NCBI GenBank assembly: GCA_022825135.1
Contig: JAJDYN010000005.1
Span: 62,001-126,000 of the forward strand
From: Gemmatimonadota bacterium
GTDB lineage: Bacteria; Gemmatimonadota; Gemmatimonadetes; Longimicrobiales; Gaopeijiaceae
Direction of reading: 5' to 3'
Length of the DNA stretch: 64,000 nucleotides
The notes below the pieces were generated by a model. The model ran no database searches. It saw only the letters and a list, made by a program, of their open reading frames with translations, and was not told the origin of the DNA. Of this stretch, positions 8,103-17,715 are shown piece by piece (position 1 is the first letter of the stretch; the number at the start of each line of letters is the position of its first letter). The position numbers were made by a program, and so were the translations under genes.

Positions 8103-9866
8103 GTGAGCGGGCGCAGTCCCGGGCGCGAACCCTCGCTTCGCTGCCAGCCCGACGAGAAGCCCCCGCTCCGGCTCGCGCTCGGGGTCGGCGTGCAGCTCGC
8201 GGTGCTCAACATCGCCGCGGTGATGCTGATCCCCATGGTCGTGATGCGGGCCGCGGGCATGAGCGACGCCTACCTCTCCTGGGCCGTGCTCGCGTCCGTG
8301 ACCATCTGCGGCATGGCGACCATCCTGCAGGCGCGGCGGGACGGACGCTTCGGCATGGGGCACGTGATGGTCATGGGGACTTCCGGCGCGTTCATCCCGG
8401 CATCCATCATGGCGCTCGGCCAGGGCGGCCCCGCCCTGCTCGCCACCCTGGTCGCGATCTCCGCGGTCGTCCCGCTTCTGCTTTCGTGGCGGCTCTCCCT
8501 CTTTCAGCGCGTCCTGACGCCTGCGGTCTCGGGCACCGTGATCATGCTCATTCCGGTCACGGTCATGCCGTTCATCGGTGGCCTCCTCTCCGCCTCCCCC
8601 GGAACGGGCGCCGCCCCGGGCCCGCCCGTCAGCTTCTTCGCGACCGTCCTCGTCATCGGAGTCCTCGCGCTCAAGGCGAGCGGAGCACTGCGGCTCTGGG
8701 CGCCCGTGATCGGTGTGGTACTGGGCTCGGTGATCGCAGCCGGGTACGGCCTCTACGACCTGGAGCGCGTCGCCGCCGCCCCCTGGGTCGACCTCCCGCG
8801 AATCCAGGCGCCCGGTCTCGATCTCGCCTTCGACGCGGCCTTCTGGACGCTTCTCCCCTCGTTCCTGCTCGTGGCGGTAATCGCCGCCATCCGCACGATG
8901 AGCAGCGCGGTGGCGGTCCAGCGCGTCTCGTGGCGCCGCAGGAGCCGCGCGGTCGACTTCCGCGCCGTACAGGGCGCCATGGCGGTGGACGGCGTGAGCA
9001 ACCTGCTTGCAGGCCTCGCCGGGACTGCCCCCGGCAGCGCGACAACCACAAGCGTGCCCCTGACGCAGCTTACCGGGGTTGCCGCGCGCTCGGTCGGGAT
9101 CGTGGCAGGGGCGGCCTTCATCGCCTTCGCCTTCCTGCCGAAGCCCTTCGCCGCCGTGCTGGCCATCCCGGATCCGGTTTTCGCCGGCTACCTGGTCATC
9201 CTGCTCGCCATGCTGTTCGCGATCGGCATGAAGATCGTGCTGCAGGGCGGCCTGGGATACCGGGAAGGGCTGGTCGTCGGCATCGCCTTCCTGGCCGGGG
9301 TCGGCTTCCAGTACGGCCTGATCTTCCCCGAAGGTGCGTCCCGATTCGCGGGCGGGCTGCTTGAGAACGGCATGAATGCCGGCGGCTTCAGCGCCATCCT
9401 CATGACCCTCTTCCTCCGCCTCACGGAGCCCCGTCCGAGCCGCATCGAAGCCGGGCTCGGCAGCGCCGAACTACCGGCGCTCCGAACGTTCCTGGGCGAT
9501 TTCGCATCCCGCGCCGGATGGGGCGAGGCGATGGCCGAACGGCTCGGGGCCGCCGCCGAGGAGGCGCTGCTCACGCTCGCGCGGGGGGGAGAACCCGGAC
9601 GAGAGCAGAACGGTGGTCAACGGCGTGTTCTGCTGTCGGCGCACAGAGAGCGAAGCGGGGCCGTGCTCGAGTTCGTCGTCGGCCCCGGGACCGAGAACCT
9701 GCAGGACCGGATCGCCCTGCTCGGAGACCCGTCCGACGAAGCCGCCCTGGAGCAGGAGGTGTCGCTGCGCCTCCTCCGCCACCTGGCCTCCTCGGTGCGC
9801 CACCAGCAGTACCGCGACACGGACATCATCACGGTTCGCGTGGAGGCTCCGCGCGACCCCGGCTGA
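8103..9866 (+). CDS. NCS2-family xanthine/uracil permease with ATPase-like C-terminal domain
   Basis: 587 residues from GTG 8103; an in-frame GTG at 8073 is the alternative, and neither has a clear ribosome site. The first roughly 450 residues form a multi-helix membrane domain of the nucleobase:cation symporter 2 family (GVQLAVLNIAAVMLIP, a central TAPGSATTTSVPLTQLTGVAARSVG segment split around the substrate region, FLPKPFAAVLAIPDPVFAGY). The last about 140 residues are soluble. They resemble an RsbW-type GHKL ATPase fold (RTFLGDFASRAGW, AAEEALLTLARG, and a final DTDIITVRVE strand), but the usual N-box Asn is not evident. By family, the membrane part imports nucleobases across the inner membrane; a regulatory role for the tail is inference. 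Confidence 0.85.
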   Translation: MSGRSPGREPSLRCQPDEKPPLRLALGVGVQLAVLNIAAVMLIPMVVMRAAGMSDAYLSWAVLASVTICGMATILQARRDGRFGMGHVMVMGTSGAFIPASIMALGQGGPALLATLVAISAVVPLLLSWRLSLFQRVLTPAVSGTVIMLIPVTVMPFIGGLLSASPGTGAAPGPPVSFFATVLVIGVLALKASGALRLWAPVIGVVLGSVIAAGYGLYDLERVAAAPWVDLPRIQAPGLDLAFDAAFWTLLPSFLLVAVIAAIRTMSSAVAVQRVSWRRRSRAVDFRAVQGAMAVDGVSNLLAGLAGTAPGSATTTSVPLTQLTGVAARSVGIVAGAAFIAFAFLPKPFAAVLAIPDPVFAGYLVILLAMLFAIGMKIVLQGGLGYREGLVVGIAFLAGVGFQYGLIFPEGASRFAGGLLENGMNAGGFSAILMTLFLRLTEPRPSRIEAGLGSAELPALRTFLGDFASRAGWGEAMAERLGAAAEEALLTLARGGEPGREQNGGQRRVLLSAHRERSGAVLEFVVGPGTENLQDRIALLGDPSDEAALEQEVSLRLLRHLASSVRHQQYRDTDIITVRVEAPRDPG

Positions 9867-9950
9867 AGGCTGGTCGCGAGAAGGGTGAGCCCGACTTTGT
9901 CGGGACCGGATCGCGGGAACATCTACAACTCAACCCACGGGAGAAAAACC

Positions 9951-10364
9951 ATGCACGACGTCAACCTGCTCGCGGTGCTGGTCGCCGGGCTCGTCCCGAT
10001 GATCGTCGGCTCGCTCTGGTACGGACCGCTCTTCGGCAAGCGCTGGATGGCGCTGATGGAGACGACGCCCGAGGAGATTCAGGAAGGCTTCAGTCCGCTC
10101 AGGACCTACGGCATCAGCTTCCTGCTCTCGCTGGTCACGGCCTTCATTCTGGCCCAGTTGATCGCCGAAGTCGCGCCAGGGAGCGCATCCGCGATGGCCG
10201 GCGTGCACGTGGGGCTGATGGCGCTGGTCGCGTTCGTCCTCCCCGTGGCGCATCAGGGGGTCGCATTCGAAAGACGCAAGGCGGGGCTCGCGTGGCTGAA
10301 CGTCGCCTACAACGGTGTGGCGCTGATCGGACAGGCGGTTGTCATCGCCCTGTGGCCTGCATAG
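9951..10364 (+). CDS. DUF1761 family membrane protein
   Basis: 137 residues with four predicted membrane helices. The first is near residues 5-24 (NLLAVLVAGLVPMIVGSLWYGPLFGKRW), the WYGPLFGK segment being typical of DUF1761. The last ends VALIGQAVVIALWPA. ATG 9951 follows GGGAGA at good spacing. The function of the family is unknown. It lies 84 bases after the permease gene and ends five bases before the convergent hydrolase gene. Confidence 0.82.
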   Translation: MHDVNLLAVLVAGLVPMIVGSLWYGPLFGKRWMALMETTPEEIQEGFSPLRTYGISFLLSLVTAFILAQLIAEVAPGSASAMAGVHVGLMALVAFVLPVAHQGVAFERRKAGLAWLNVAYNGVALIGQAVVIALWPA

Positions 10365-10368
10365 CGAC

Positions 10369-11289
10369 CTATCCGACCAGCCCGCTCTCCTCCAGGAAAC
10401 CCCGCATCATCGCGACGCAATCCGCCGGATTCTCCACCTGGAGGAAATGCGTCGTCTCCGGAATGAAATCGTAGTCCACCGTCTCGATGTGGCTGAGGTC
10501 GAAGGTGGGGAGATACGCGTAGGGCAGCGTGGGGTCGGAGCCGATCACCTTCGTCGGACACGGAAGATTCCCGAAGTCGACGAGGAACGCGAAGGTCCTC
10601 ACGTAGGCGATGATCTGCGCCTCGTATTCGCGGGGGCAACGGAGTTCGTAGCCCCCTTCCCCGGAGGACGCCCGCAAGATGGTGCGCGCCATCAGATCCG
10701 CGGCCCCCGGAACCGCCCTGGTCAGCAAAGGCAGGAAACTGAGGAGTTCCGTGAAGTCCTCCCTCTTCCGGAACCGGTCCGCGCGGCGGCTCGCCATCCC
10801 CGCCGCCGCCTCGGCGAGCGCGTCGAAATCCGGGTCTTTCGGACCAGGCCGGTAGAGGGGCGGATCGAACAGGACCCACCCGGACAACCCGTCGCACCCA
10901 CCCGTCCCCAGCGTGGATGAGAGGAGCGCGGTCAGCGCGGAGAGCGAATGAAATACGCCGATCACGGGCCGTTCGCCGTACCGGCGCGCCGCCGCCTCGA
11001 TGACGCGCTCCTGATCCCGGACCAGGTTGGGCATGTTGTGCTCCGGGCGTTTCCCGACAGCATTCCAGCCATGGTTGCGCAGATCGTAGAGCAGCACATC
11101 GAAGTCACCCGTCAGGAGCGACCAGAACGGGTAGTAGAAATCCATGGCCAGCCCGTTTCCGTGGCCAAGCAGAAGACGCGGGCCGGCCGGATTCCCATGC
11201 CTGCGCAGAATCGTGACGCTGCCGTCGGCCTGACGGACCTCGTGCACGGAGCGCGGCTCGGGGATCTCCCATCTGGCTGCCCTGTTCAT
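10369..11289 (-). CDS. Alpha/beta hydrolase
   Basis: 306 residues. Alpha/beta-hydrolase features are an oxyanion-type LGHGNG at 41-46, the nucleophile elbow GVFHSLSA (likely Ser115, with Ser in place of the usual second Gly) and a C-terminal His in PETTHFLQ. The substrate cannot be told. An in-frame TTG at 11298 overlaps the stop of the preceding lipoprotein gene by four bases; ATG 11289 is chosen, but coupled translation is likely either way. It is the last gene of a greA-lipoprotein-hydrolase run. Confidence 0.82.
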   Translation of the reverse strand: MNRAARWEIPEPRSVHEVRQADGSVTILRRHGNPAGPRLLLGHGNGLAMDFYYPFWSLLTGDFDVLLYDLRNHGWNAVGKRPEHNMPNLVRDQERVIEAAARRYGERPVIGVFHSLSALTALLSSTLGTGGCDGLSGWVLFDPPLYRPGPKDPDFDALAEAAAGMASRRADRFRKREDFTELLSFLPLLTRAVPGAADLMARTILRASSGEGGYELRCPREYEAQIIAYVRTFAFLVDFGNLPCPTKVIGSDPTLPYAYLPTFDLSHIETVDYDFIPETTHFLQVENPADCVAMMRGFLEESGLVG

Positions 11290-11294
11290 GCCTG

Positions 11295-13181
11295 TCAACG
11301 CTCGGGCTCAAGGACGCGTTCCGTCACAAACGCGGGTACGATTCGCCAGAAGAGAACCCGGTAATCGAACACGGTAAAGGCGATGCGGTCGCCGGCCGGT
11401 GAATAGGCCGGCTGGGTCTTGTGAGAGGGATCGAAGGTGAGCTGCTCGGCGGCTCCGCCCCCGGCGGGAACACGGAAGATCTGGAAGAACCCGTCGCCGG
11501 CCCGGTCCACGTACGCCACCCAGCGTCCGTCGGCGGACACCCCGATCCCCGAATGGAGCTGGTCGGAGCCGTAGTCGTGGAAGCGCTCCGGAGTCCCCCC
11601 CGTCCGGGGCACCCGCCAGAGGCTCTTTCGGCCAACCGCTTCCGCGGACTCGAAGATGATCGTCTCGCCCGCGTCGGCCCACTCCCCCTGGATGACGTCC
11701 TGTTCGAAGCCCGTCAACTCGATGCGCGTCTGGGGCTGCGTGACCTCGCCCGTCTCCTGGTCGATGCCGATCACGAACAGATACGCCCGCCGCGCCCCTG
11801 ACTCGTCCACGCGATAGCTGGGATAGAGGATCCAGCGCCCGTCGGCCGACCAGCGCGCCCACCCCGTCTCGTGGCCGCCTTCGCTGATCATGCGCGGCCC
11901 GCTTCCGTCCGCGGCCATGAGCCAGATGTCGTCCGACTCCTCATGAGTGTGGAAGGCGACCCAGCGCCCGTTGGGGGACCAGTGCATGCCCTGGTCTTCG
12001 GAGTAGGACTGGCGCATCACGCGTCCGGGCGCATCGTGGGGGAGGACCGGGTCGGCCGTCACGATGCCGATGTGCTGTGCGATGTCCGGATAGTGGAAGT
12101 CGTCGGTAACGTGGCGCCAGCTGCCGAAGGTGAACGCGACCTCGGAGCCGTCCCAGCTCCAGGTGGGCGTTTCGGACTGGAAGGTGGTCAGCGGCGTGGA
12201 CGGCCCGCCCGTGGCCGGCGCGGTCGCCACGAAGACCCGGTAGTCCTGCGACTTGAACAGGATGCGCCCGTCCATTCCCACCGAGGGGGCGTAGGCGTCG
12301 CGGGAGAAACCGGTCAGGCGGACGGGCGCCCCGCCCGTGGCGGGCCGGGCCCAGAGATCCAGAAAGCCGCCTGTCCCCGGTGCCGCGTAGTAGATCTGGT
12401 CCCCGGCGGGCGAGAAGGCCAACGGCCCGTACACCTCCTGGTCCGTGAAGAGCGGCTCGGGCGCGTCGCAGGGGAGGTGCAGCCGCTGATGGTCGCCTGC
12501 GAGCGAGAGGCAGGCGAGCCGCCCGTCCGCCGACCACGCGGGGAAGGAGAGCCGCGTCCCCGTCGCCGTCGCCCGCGCATTGCCGCCGTCCGCGTCCAGG
12601 AGCCACACGATGGACTCACCTCCGGCCGACGACACGCCCGCCACGGTGGTTCCGTCCGGCGACCAGGCGAGCATGTCCAGCGAGAGCAGGTCGGGCGATG
12701 CGTCGCGCCCCGGCCACAGCGGCTCGCGGGCGCCGGACGCGCGGTCGTAGACCCACCACTCCTGGCGGCTGCGGTCGAAGACGCGCTCCCGGGCCGCGAT
12801 GCGGCGGCTGTCCGGAAGCCAGGTCAGGAACCGAATCGACGCGGCGCCTGAGCCCATCACACGCTCCGCACCCCCCCGAGCCGGAACCACGTGCACCCGG
12901 TCGCGCTCGGTGTACGCGAGCCAGCGGCCATCGGGGGACACCACCCCGAGCGGGTCCCGGTACGCCACCGGCCCCACCTGCTCCGCGGAGGCGACGAAGT
13001 CGAGAGGCGGGAGGCCCGCGTCCACCTCTGGGCTCTCCGCACACCCGCCGACCGCAAACAGCAGGAGGCCGGCGGGGAGGACCCGGCCTGCCGGACGGAA
13101 GAAGCCCCGCGCGACCGGGCGGCCCGCCGAACCGCGGAGCGAGCCCATCGTTCGCCGAGCCATCGCGCCAGCGTCTCGCAT
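11295..13181 (-). CDS. PD40/TolB-like beta-propeller lipoprotein
   Basis: 628 residues. The N-terminus is a lipoprotein signal ending in LLLFAVGGC. The body is made of repeated WD40-like PD40 units (SPDGRWLAYT, WLPDSRRIA, SPDGTTVAG, SADGRWVAYVDR, SPAGDRIAFT), predicting a beta-propeller in the periplasm or at the outer membrane. Related proteins include TolB and the propeller part of prolyl peptidases; no peptidase domain is present here. It starts five bases after the greA stop, with AGGGG just ahead of ATG 13181. Function beyond protein or ligand binding is not evident. Confidence 0.85.
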   Translation of the reverse strand: MRDAGAMARRTMGSLRGSAGRPVARGFFRPAGRVLPAGLLLFAVGGCAESPEVDAGLPPLDFVASAEQVGPVAYRDPLGVVSPDGRWLAYTERDRVHVVPARGGAERVMGSGAASIRFLTWLPDSRRIAARERVFDRSRQEWWVYDRASGAREPLWPGRDASPDLLSLDMLAWSPDGTTVAGVSSAGGESIVWLLDADGGNARATATGTRLSFPAWSADGRLACLSLAGDHQRLHLPCDAPEPLFTDQEVYGPLAFSPAGDQIYYAAPGTGGFLDLWARPATGGAPVRLTGFSRDAYAPSVGMDGRILFKSQDYRVFVATAPATGGPSTPLTTFQSETPTWSWDGSEVAFTFGSWRHVTDDFHYPDIAQHIGIVTADPVLPHDAPGRVMRQSYSEDQGMHWSPNGRWVAFHTHEESDDIWLMAADGSGPRMISEGGHETGWARWSADGRWILYPSYRVDESGARRAYLFVIGIDQETGEVTQPQTRIELTGFEQDVIQGEWADAGETIIFESAEAVGRKSLWRVPRTGGTPERFHDYGSDQLHSGIGVSADGRWVAYVDRAGDGFFQIFRVPAGGGAAEQLTFDPSHKTQPAYSPAGDRIAFTVFDYRVLFWRIVPAFVTERVLEPER

Positions 13182-13186
13182 TGCCC

Positions 13187-13666
13187 CTATGTCATCCCCA
13201 TCCGCTGAGGCAACGTCTCCAGCTCGACGATCTCGTACCGCCGTATTCCGCTCGGGAGCCTCACTTCGACCTCCTCGCCCTGGCGCGCGCCCATCAGTCC
13301 CCGACCGATCGCCGACGCCATGGACACATGGCCCGCCTCGATGTCGATGTAGTCGCCGGCCGCGATCGTGTACGTTGCCTTCATGCCCCGTACACGATCA
13401 TGGACCGTAACCCGGGAACCGAATCCCACCCGGTCCGGGGGCATCCCCTCCACATCGATCTGCGACAACTCGGAGACGCGCCGCCTCAGGTGGCCGATGC
13501 GGGCGTTCACGAACTGCTGCCGCTCCAGCGCCGACTTGTACTCCGAGTTCTCGCGCAGATCGCCCAGCTCGACGGCCTTTCGGATGCGCTCCGGAAGCTC
13601 GAACGCCAGCTCGCGCGAGAGCGTCTCGATCTCGTCTTCTATCTTCTGTCTGATTTCGCTCAGCAT
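13187..13666 (-). CDS. greA: Transcription elongation factor GreA
   Basis: 159 residues, the usual GreA length. The N-terminal coiled-coil carries GDLRENSEYKSALERQ, matching the conserved GDLxENxEY tip that enters the RNA polymerase secondary channel. The C-terminal FKBP-like domain includes GRGLMGARQGEEVEVRLPSG. It stimulates transcript cleavage by backtracked RNA polymerase. ATG 13666 follows GGAGCAGCC. It heads a likely operon with the PD40 lipoprotein and hydrolase genes. Confidence 0.95.
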   Translation of the reverse strand: MLSEIRQKIEDEIETLSRELAFELPERIRKAVELGDLRENSEYKSALERQQFVNARIGHLRRRVSELSQIDVEGMPPDRVGFGSRVTVHDRVRGMKATYTIAAGDYIDIEAGHVSMASAIGRGLMGARQGEEVEVRLPSGIRRYEIVELETLPQRMGMT

Positions 13667-13709
13667 CCAGGCTGCTCCGGATGACTCGGGAAGGCGCGGC
13701 GACGCGGCG

Positions 13710-14204
13710 TCAGGCTCGGGGATCGGAGGTGGCCAGCACCACCTCGCGGCGCGCCTGCCGGTCCGCCTTGACCGCTTCCCGGACGTCGGCGTCCGCCACC
13801 CCCAGGATCTGCGCCGCCAGGATCGCGGCGTTCACCGCTCCCGCCTTCCCGATGGCGAGCGTCGCCACCGGCACGCCCCCCGGCATCTGGACCGTGGAGA
13901 GGAGCGAGTCGAGGCCGTCGAGAGCGGAACCCATGGGCACGCCCAGAACCGGGAGCGCCGTGCCCGACGCCACCACGCCCGCAAGGTGGGCCGCCCCTCC
14001 GGCCGCCGCGATGATGACCGCCAGGCCCCTTGCTTCGGCGGTGGTGGAATACTCGTGCACCAGGTCCGGAGTGCGGTGCGCCGACATCACCCGGACCTCG
14101 TGGGGGACGCCGAGCGACTCGAGGGTGTCGGCGGCGTGGGTCATGACGGGCCAGTCGCTCTTCGAGCCCATGAGCACGCCTACTTTGGGGCTATTGGAAT
14201 CCAT
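13710..14204 (-). CDS. purE: 5-(carboxyamino)imidazole ribonucleotide mutase
   Basis: 164 residues from ATG 14204. PurE class I signatures are [13 protein letters not shown] (residues 9-21), MSAHRTPD, the [14 protein letters not shown] loop and [21 protein letters not shown]. It rearranges N5-CAIR to CAIR in purine biosynthesis in the cytoplasm. No purK is adjacent. An upstream in-frame start at 14237 is possible; neither has a clear Shine-Dalgarno. It shares the strand with greA, 43 bases upstream of the greA start. Confidence 0.95.
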   Translation of the reverse strand: MDSNSPKVGVLMGSKSDWPVMTHAADTLESLGVPHEVRVMSAHRTPDLVHEYSTTAEARGLAVIIAAAGGAAHLAGVVASGTALPVLGVPMGSALDGLDSLLSTVQMPGGVPVATLAIGKAGAVNAAILAAQILGVADADVREAVKADRQARREVVLATSDPRA

Positions 14205-14372
14205 GCGAACGAAACCGGTGCAGGGTGGGGAAAGCAAGCGGGAGAAAGCCCACGATGCAGAACCGCCGCGAAGGGGTCAAGGGTTGAATTGGCGCCGAAG
14301 CCGGAGTTACTGTCGGTAGCTGCGTCCGCATCCGTCCCGCCGAGCACCGTCAGATCAACAGGGGAAAACCGC

Positions 14373-14786
14373 ATGAACATCAGGGTCACGCTTCGCTGGC
14401 TGCAGGTGCTCGACAAGCTCGAGCCCTGGTACAAGGCCAAGGGCCAGTTCGTCTTCTGGACCAGGGTCACCAGCGGAGAAAACACCGACGAACGCCGGTT
14501 CCCCGAAGAGGGTCACTACCCCATCTCGGATCATCGCCGCTGGAACAAGCTCGACCACCTGAACAAGGTCATGTACGAGGGTGAGGCAGGCGAGTCCCTG
14601 CGCATTGAGGTACGCGGCGTCGAGATGGACCTGTTCTCGAGCGACGATGAGCTGGAGCGTTACTCGCGCGAGTTCTCGGGCCCGGCCGACTCGTGGATCG
14701 GCCGCCATCGGCCCGGGGACGAGGGGCCGCCCGATCCCGAGGCCATGACCAACTGGCGGATCTGCTACGACGTGGAGGCAGTCTAG
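14373..14786 (+). CDS. Conserved-looking hypothetical protein
   Basis: 137 residues, soluble, acidic and rich in Trp and Asp/Glu (LEPWYKAKGQFVFWTR near the start, SDHRRWNKLDHLNK in the middle). AGGGGAAAA lies before ATG 14373, so it is well supported as a gene. There is no signal peptide or membrane segment. The compact, strand-rich pattern suggests a small beta domain, but I do not recognise the family. It stands alone between purE (divergent) and tyrS (convergent). Confidence 0.75.
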   Translation: MNIRVTLRWLQVLDKLEPWYKAKGQFVFWTRVTSGENTDERRFPEEGHYPISDHRRWNKLDHLNKVMYEGEAGESLRIEVRGVEMDLFSSDDELERYSREFSGPADSWIGRHRPGDEGPPDPEAMTNWRICYDVEAV

Positions 14787-14792
14787 CTTCCT

Positions 14793-14807
14793 GCGCCCCG
14801 GGGGCGC
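14793..14807. terminator. Short GC hairpin between convergent genes
   Basis: GCGCCC and GGGCGC pair across a three-base loop between the ends of the 14373 gene and tyrS. There is no T-run. It may act in both directions, but the evidence is only structural. Confidence 0.3.
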
Positions 14808-14840
14808 CGAGCCCCGATCAGGTGCGGCCGGAGTCGCGCT

Positions 14841-16121
14841 TCACCGGTCCCCCACGCGGACCAGGTGGTACCGCTTCTTGCCGCGCCGCAGCACCACGAA
14901 CTCGCCATCCAGGGTCTGGTCCATCGTAACGCGCGCGGGCACGTCCGCGACACGGTGATTGTTTACGTAGATGCCTCCCCCGCTGATGGCGCGCCGGGCA
15001 TCGCTCTTCGAGGCGGCCAGGCCGGCGCGGTGCAGCAGGTCCACGAGCGGAAGTCCCTCTCCCTGCAGGGCGCCGCGCCTGATGCGGCTCGAGGGCACGT
15101 CGGCGAAGATGTCCGCGATCTCGCCGGCGCCCAGCCCCTCGATTTCGCCGCCGAAGAGCGCCTCGCTCGCCTTGCGCGCGCGGCCCAGCCCGTCCTCCCC
15201 GTGGAGACGGCGGGTGACGTCGGCGGCCAGCGCCTTCTGCGCGAGGCGGCGATGCGGCTCGCTCGCCGTTGACGCCTCCAGCTCCTCCACCTCCTCCCGC
15301 GGGAACAGGGTAAAGAGGCGCAGGTAGGCTCCCACGTCCGCGTCCGGCGTGTTCATCCAGAACTGGTAGAAGCGATAGGGCGTGGTGCGTGCGGGATCCA
15401 GCCACACGGTTCCGCTCTCGGTTTTGCCGAACTTGGTGCCGGAGGAGGTGGTCAGGAGCGGGAAGGTGACCCCGTACGCGCGGGCGCCGCGAACGCGCCG
15501 GATCAGCTCGGTGCCGGCGGTGATGTTCCCCCACTGATCGCTTCCGCCCATCTGGACGGTGCACCCCAGCCGGTCATGGAGCTCGAGGAAGTCGTAGGCC
15601 TGCAGCAGCACGTAACTGAACTCGGTGAACGAGATGCTCGCCTGCGGATCCTGCACCCGCCGGCGGATCGAGTCCTTGCCGAGGAGCGCGTTGATGGAGA
15701 AGTGCTTGCCCACGTCGCGCAGGAAGTCGACCATCCCGACCTTGCCCAGCCAGTCCAGGTTGTTGGCCATGCGCGCGGGATTCCCCTTCACCTCGAAGTC
15801 GAGGAAATGTGCGAGCTGGGCGTGGATGCCGGCGGCGTTGGCCTCCGCTTCCTCCTTCGACAGCAACGCGCGCTCCGCGGCCTTCTCGGACGGGTCGCCG
15901 ATCAGGCCGGTGCCTCCGCCGACGAGGGCTACGGGAGTGTGTCCGGCGCGCTGCAGGTGCACCAGCCCCATGATCGGCAGCAGGCTGCCGACGTGCAGGC
16001 TGGAGGCGGTCGGGTCGAAGCCGATATACGCGACCCGGGACTCGGCGGCGAACGCCTGCGCGGCGCCGTCGGTGGCGTCGTAGAGCAGGCCGCGCCACGT
16101 GTATTCGTCGAGCAGGCTCAT
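14841..16121 (-). CDS. tyrS: Tyrosyl-tRNA synthetase
   Basis: 426 residues, the normal length for bacterial TyrRS. The class I signatures are SLHVGSL (41-47, HIGH-like) and KFGKT (230-234, KMSKS-like). The tyrosine-binding region GGSDQWGNI is at 192-200. A C-terminal S4 RNA-binding domain begins near 350 (LVDLLHRAGLAASKSDARRAISGGGIYVN). It charges tRNA-Tyr in the cytoplasm. It lies downstream of the menaquinone cluster on the same strand, with an 87-base gap after the menE stop. Confidence 0.97.
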   Translation of the reverse strand: MSLLDEYTWRGLLYDATDGAAQAFAAESRVAYIGFDPTASSLHVGSLLPIMGLVHLQRAGHTPVALVGGGTGLIGDPSEKAAERALLSKEEAEANAAGIHAQLAHFLDFEVKGNPARMANNLDWLGKVGMVDFLRDVGKHFSINALLGKDSIRRRVQDPQASISFTEFSYVLLQAYDFLELHDRLGCTVQMGGSDQWGNITAGTELIRRVRGARAYGVTFPLLTTSSGTKFGKTESGTVWLDPARTTPYRFYQFWMNTPDADVGAYLRLFTLFPREEVEELEASTASEPHRRLAQKALAADVTRRLHGEDGLGRARKASEALFGGEIEGLGAGEIADIFADVPSSRIRRGALQGEGLPLVDLLHRAGLAASKSDARRAISGGGIYVNNHRVADVPARVTMDQTLDGEFVVLRRGKKRYHLVRVGDR

Positions 16122-16208
16122 GGGTCGGAGGATCGCCTGGACGGCGCCGGGCTGCGGGTAAACGATGGCGGACGGGTCGCTGAGCGCTGGCTGTCGCGAC
16201 GGCCCAAG

Positions 16209-17714
16209 CTACTTCCCGGGATCACTGCCGGAAAGCCGGGCGGCGAGGCGGGCGCGGTCGATCTTGCCGTTCGGGTTGCGCGGTAGCTCCGCGAGTACCA
16301 CGAGGGCGCGCGGGCGGCCCGCGGGGCCGAGCAGTTCCCGGCAGTGCCGGTGGATCGCCTGGACGCGCGGCTCGCGGGCAACGGCGGGGACGATCGCGGC
16401 CGCCACCCGTTCTCCCCACTCGGGGTCCGGCAGCCCCACCACCGCCGCCTCCGCCACCGCGGGGTGCGCGGCGAGCACCCGTTCGACTTCGGCGGGATGG
16501 ACGTTGACTCCCCCGCTCACGATGCGGCGGGCTTTGCGGCCGGTGACCCACAGGTGGCCGTCGTGGTCGAGGCCACCCAGGTCGCCGGTGCGGTACCAGC
16601 CGTCCGGACCGGTGATGGGACCGCCCTGGCGATACGCGCGCGCCACCATGTCGCCGCGCACCTCGATCTCGCCGTCGGCGGCGATGCGGACCTCGACGCC
16701 GTCGAGGGGGGCGCCTGCTGAGCCGGGTTTGGCGCGCACCAGCGCGGGCGGGGCCGTCGCCACCTGGGAGCAGGTCTCCGTCATCCCGTAGGTGAGGGCC
16801 AGCGGCAGGCCCGCCGCGAGCGCGCGCTCCAACAGGGCGGGCGGTGCGCCCGCCCCTCCCACCAGCACGCATCGCAGGGAGGCGGGGCGGGGGTGGGGGA
16901 GGCCCGCGTCCAGCAGGCGGCCGAGCATGGTGGGCACCAGCGACACATGGCTGATGGCGCCCGCCTCCAGCAGTTCGACCAGCACCTCAAGCCGCCATTC
17001 GCCGCGCGTCACCACCCGGCTGCCGGCCGCCAGCGCCCGATCGACCAGCGCCATCCCGCCGATGTGGGCGGGCGACAGGGAGGCGTACCAGACGTCGTCG
17101 GGCCCCAGCGACAGGCGGGCACGCACGGCGCGCGCGCTGGCGTCGAAGTTTCGGCGGGTGAGCGCTACCGCGCGCGCCCTCCCCCCGGTGCCCGAAGTGC
17201 GCAGGATGGCGATCACGTCGTCGGGGTCCGACCCGGGCAGGGGCCCGTCCGAAGGGATCACCCGGCGGATGTCGTGCGCTACGGCACGGCCGGCCCCGCG
17301 CTGGCGATCCCCCGGCGGGGCGGCGCGGCTCTCCAGCGAGAACACCCGGGGCCCTCCCACACTGCCCGTCCCGACCACATCGCGCGCCAGCGCCAGGTGA
17401 GCGGGGTCGCACAGCACGACCGCTGGCGGCGCAAGCGCGAAGGCGTCCCTCATCTCATGGTGCGCCAGCGCTGGATTGAGCGGGGCAAGCGCCACTCCCG
17501 CCCGCTGCGCCGCATACATGGCCGCCACCGCGCCCGCCCCGGCCGGGGCGAGCACGGCGGCCGTATCCCCCGGCTCCACGCCGAGCGTCACCAGCCGCCG
17601 GGCCAGGCGGTCGGCCGCCGCGTCCAGGTCGCGGTAGCTCAGCCCCGCTCCGCCATCGTCGAGAGCGATCCTGCCCGGATGCGCCCGTGCGCCCGTGGCT
17701 ACCGCGTCTCCCAT
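16209..17714 (-). CDS. menE: o-Succinylbenzoate--CoA ligase
   Basis: 501 residues, an adenylate-forming (ANL) enzyme. Motifs are the phosphate loop LRTSGTGGRARAVALT, the ALTYGMTETCSQV substrate/adenine motif, GWYRTGDLGGLDHDG and the C-terminal NPNGKIDRARL catalytic-lysine segment. General CoA-ligase sequence alone would be ambiguous, but its place directly after menA, one base beyond the menA stop, makes MenE the best call. It activates o-succinylbenzoate in the menaquinone pathway. Confidence 0.9.
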   Translation of the reverse strand: MGDAVATGARAHPGRIALDDGGAGLSYRDLDAAADRLARRLVTLGVEPGDTAAVLAPAGAGAVAAMYAAQRAGVALAPLNPALAHHEMRDAFALAPPAVVLCDPAHLALARDVVGTGSVGGPRVFSLESRAAPPGDRQRGAGRAVAHDIRRVIPSDGPLPGSDPDDVIAILRTSGTGGRARAVALTRRNFDASARAVRARLSLGPDDVWYASLSPAHIGGMALVDRALAAGSRVVTRGEWRLEVLVELLEAGAISHVSLVPTMLGRLLDAGLPHPRPASLRCVLVGGAGAPPALLERALAAGLPLALTYGMTETCSQVATAPPALVRAKPGSAGAPLDGVEVRIAADGEIEVRGDMVARAYRQGGPITGPDGWYRTGDLGGLDHDGHLWVTGRKARRIVSGGVNVHPAEVERVLAAHPAVAEAAVVGLPDPEWGERVAAAIVPAVAREPRVQAIHRHCRELLGPAGRPRALVVLAELPRNPNGKIDRARLAARLSGSDPGK

Positions 17715-17715
17715 C

